Origin: an uncultured Eubacteriales bacterium | GTDB lineage: Bacteria; Bacillota_A; Clostridia; Christensenellales; Aristaeellaceae | Assembly (NCBI GenBank): GCA_900553645.1 | Contig: USEE01000079.1 | Location: forward strand, 1 to 6,520 | DNA length: 6,520 nucleotides | Direction: 5' to 3' | Part shown: in pieces, positions 5,980-6,520 of the stretch | How the letters are laid out: the number at the start of each line of letters is the position of its first letter | Numbering within the stretch: position 1 is the stretch's first letter | Notes under the pieces: generated by a model | Database searches by the model: none | Told to the model about the DNA's origin: nothing | What the model saw: only the letters and a program-made list of their open reading frames with translations | Translations under genes and position numbers: made by a program

Positions 5980-6520
5980 TAATTCATCACCCTGAAGTAT
6001 CGGCTGACATGCCTTCGCATCGCCGCGATAAGTTCCTGCGCCTCGACGCGCCTTAAATAGCCGCTGGGTTTGCCATATTTATTGGTAGTGGGCGATTCGG
6101 GATCGTTGCATATGAACCATGTGCCCGCCGGGCCGGATTCATATCCGCATACAACCATCGCGTGCCCGGTCTCCGCACCGTCAAAGTTGCACATGACGAT
6201 AAGCAGATGCTTTTCATCCAGATCGCGCGTCATATTCTCAGCGGTCATGTAGTACTCGCTTTCCAGATTAACGCCTTCGCCCGTCAGCACGTCGTACAGC
6301 TCCACATCGTACCAGCCCTTGCCATCGTGCGGGCTTAACGCGCGCAGCATCTGCGTGGTCACGCGATTTTCTCGGTTGAGGTAGTTAAGCACCATTTCGC
6401 CGCACGCGGGCATACAGTTATTGGCGCTGTATTTGCCTGTGGTAAGCTGATTTACATACCAGTCCCAGTTTACGTCCAGCAGCACGCGCGTGCTGTCGCC
6501 GTCGGCGTATTCAACGCCTA
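5979..6520 (-). CDS. C39-like papain-fold peptidase, N-terminus beyond window
   Basis: The frame is open from the right edge, giving 179 full codons before the TAA at 5979-5981. An in-frame GTG at 6485 is not convincing as a start because coding continues upstream without a stop. Seen, counting from the GTG codon: C24 in ANNCMPACGEMVLNYL, matching the peptidase C39 nucleophile motif; H108 in TGHAMVVCGYE; and D128 in ICNDPES. Spacing and order fit the Cys-His-Asp triad of C39-like cysteine peptidases. The usual glutamine of the oxyanion hole is not obvious before the cysteine (SANN instead). Family knowledge: the group includes bacteriocin-leader peptidases and many uncharacterised, often exported, proteins. 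No ABC transporter part is visible here, and localisation cannot be judged without the N-terminus. It overlaps the AlkZ-related gene by one base. Confidence 0.75.
   Translation of the reverse strand, partial: GVEYADGDSTRVLLDVNWDWYVNQLTTGKYSANNCMPACGEMVLNYLNRENRVTTQMLRALSPHDGKGWYDVELYDVLTGEGVNLESEYYMTAENMTRDLDEKHLLIVMCNFDGAETGHAMVVCGYESGPAGTWFICNDPESPTTNKYGKPSGYLRRVEAQELIAAMRRHVSRYFRVMN

Overview
The window reads as bacterial chromosome with every gene on the minus strand. It is GC-rich, has strong GGAGG-type Shine-Dalgarno sites, and carries a gene of the MEP isoprenoid pathway. This fits a GC-rich member of the Clostridia (Christensenellales-like is my guess), but no rRNA or other decisive marker gene is present, so that placement is inference. 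No tRNA, rRNA, CRISPR array or insertion sequence was seen, and no gene-free stretch exceeds 300 bases.

In transcription order (right to left) the window holds: a C39-like papain-fold peptidase whose N-terminus lies outside the window (5979-6520); an AlkZ-related, YcaQ-like protein overlapping it by one base (5341-5979); an unrecognised membrane-anchored protein with a Pro/Thr-rich tail (4636-5229); a sigma-A-type promoter and a 5' leader hairpin feeding ispE (3656-4495); an RluA-family pseudouridine synthase with an S4 domain (2569-3630), 25 bases after ispE; a second promoter with two abutting palindromes; a membrane-hairpin protein with a GrpE-like C-terminus (1657-2511); and a divergent Hsp70/DnaK-like ATPase (1-1589) that runs off the left edge.

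ispE and the pseudouridine synthase form an ordinary housekeeping pair. The peptidase and AlkZ-related genes look translationally coupled. The most interesting part is the left third: a non-canonical Hsp70-type ATPase directly downstream of what looks like a membrane-tethered GrpE-type nucleotide exchange factor, with its own promoter and candidate operators. This suggests a dedicated accessory chaperone system, separate from housekeeping DnaK-GrpE, whose remaining genes probably lie beyond position 1.
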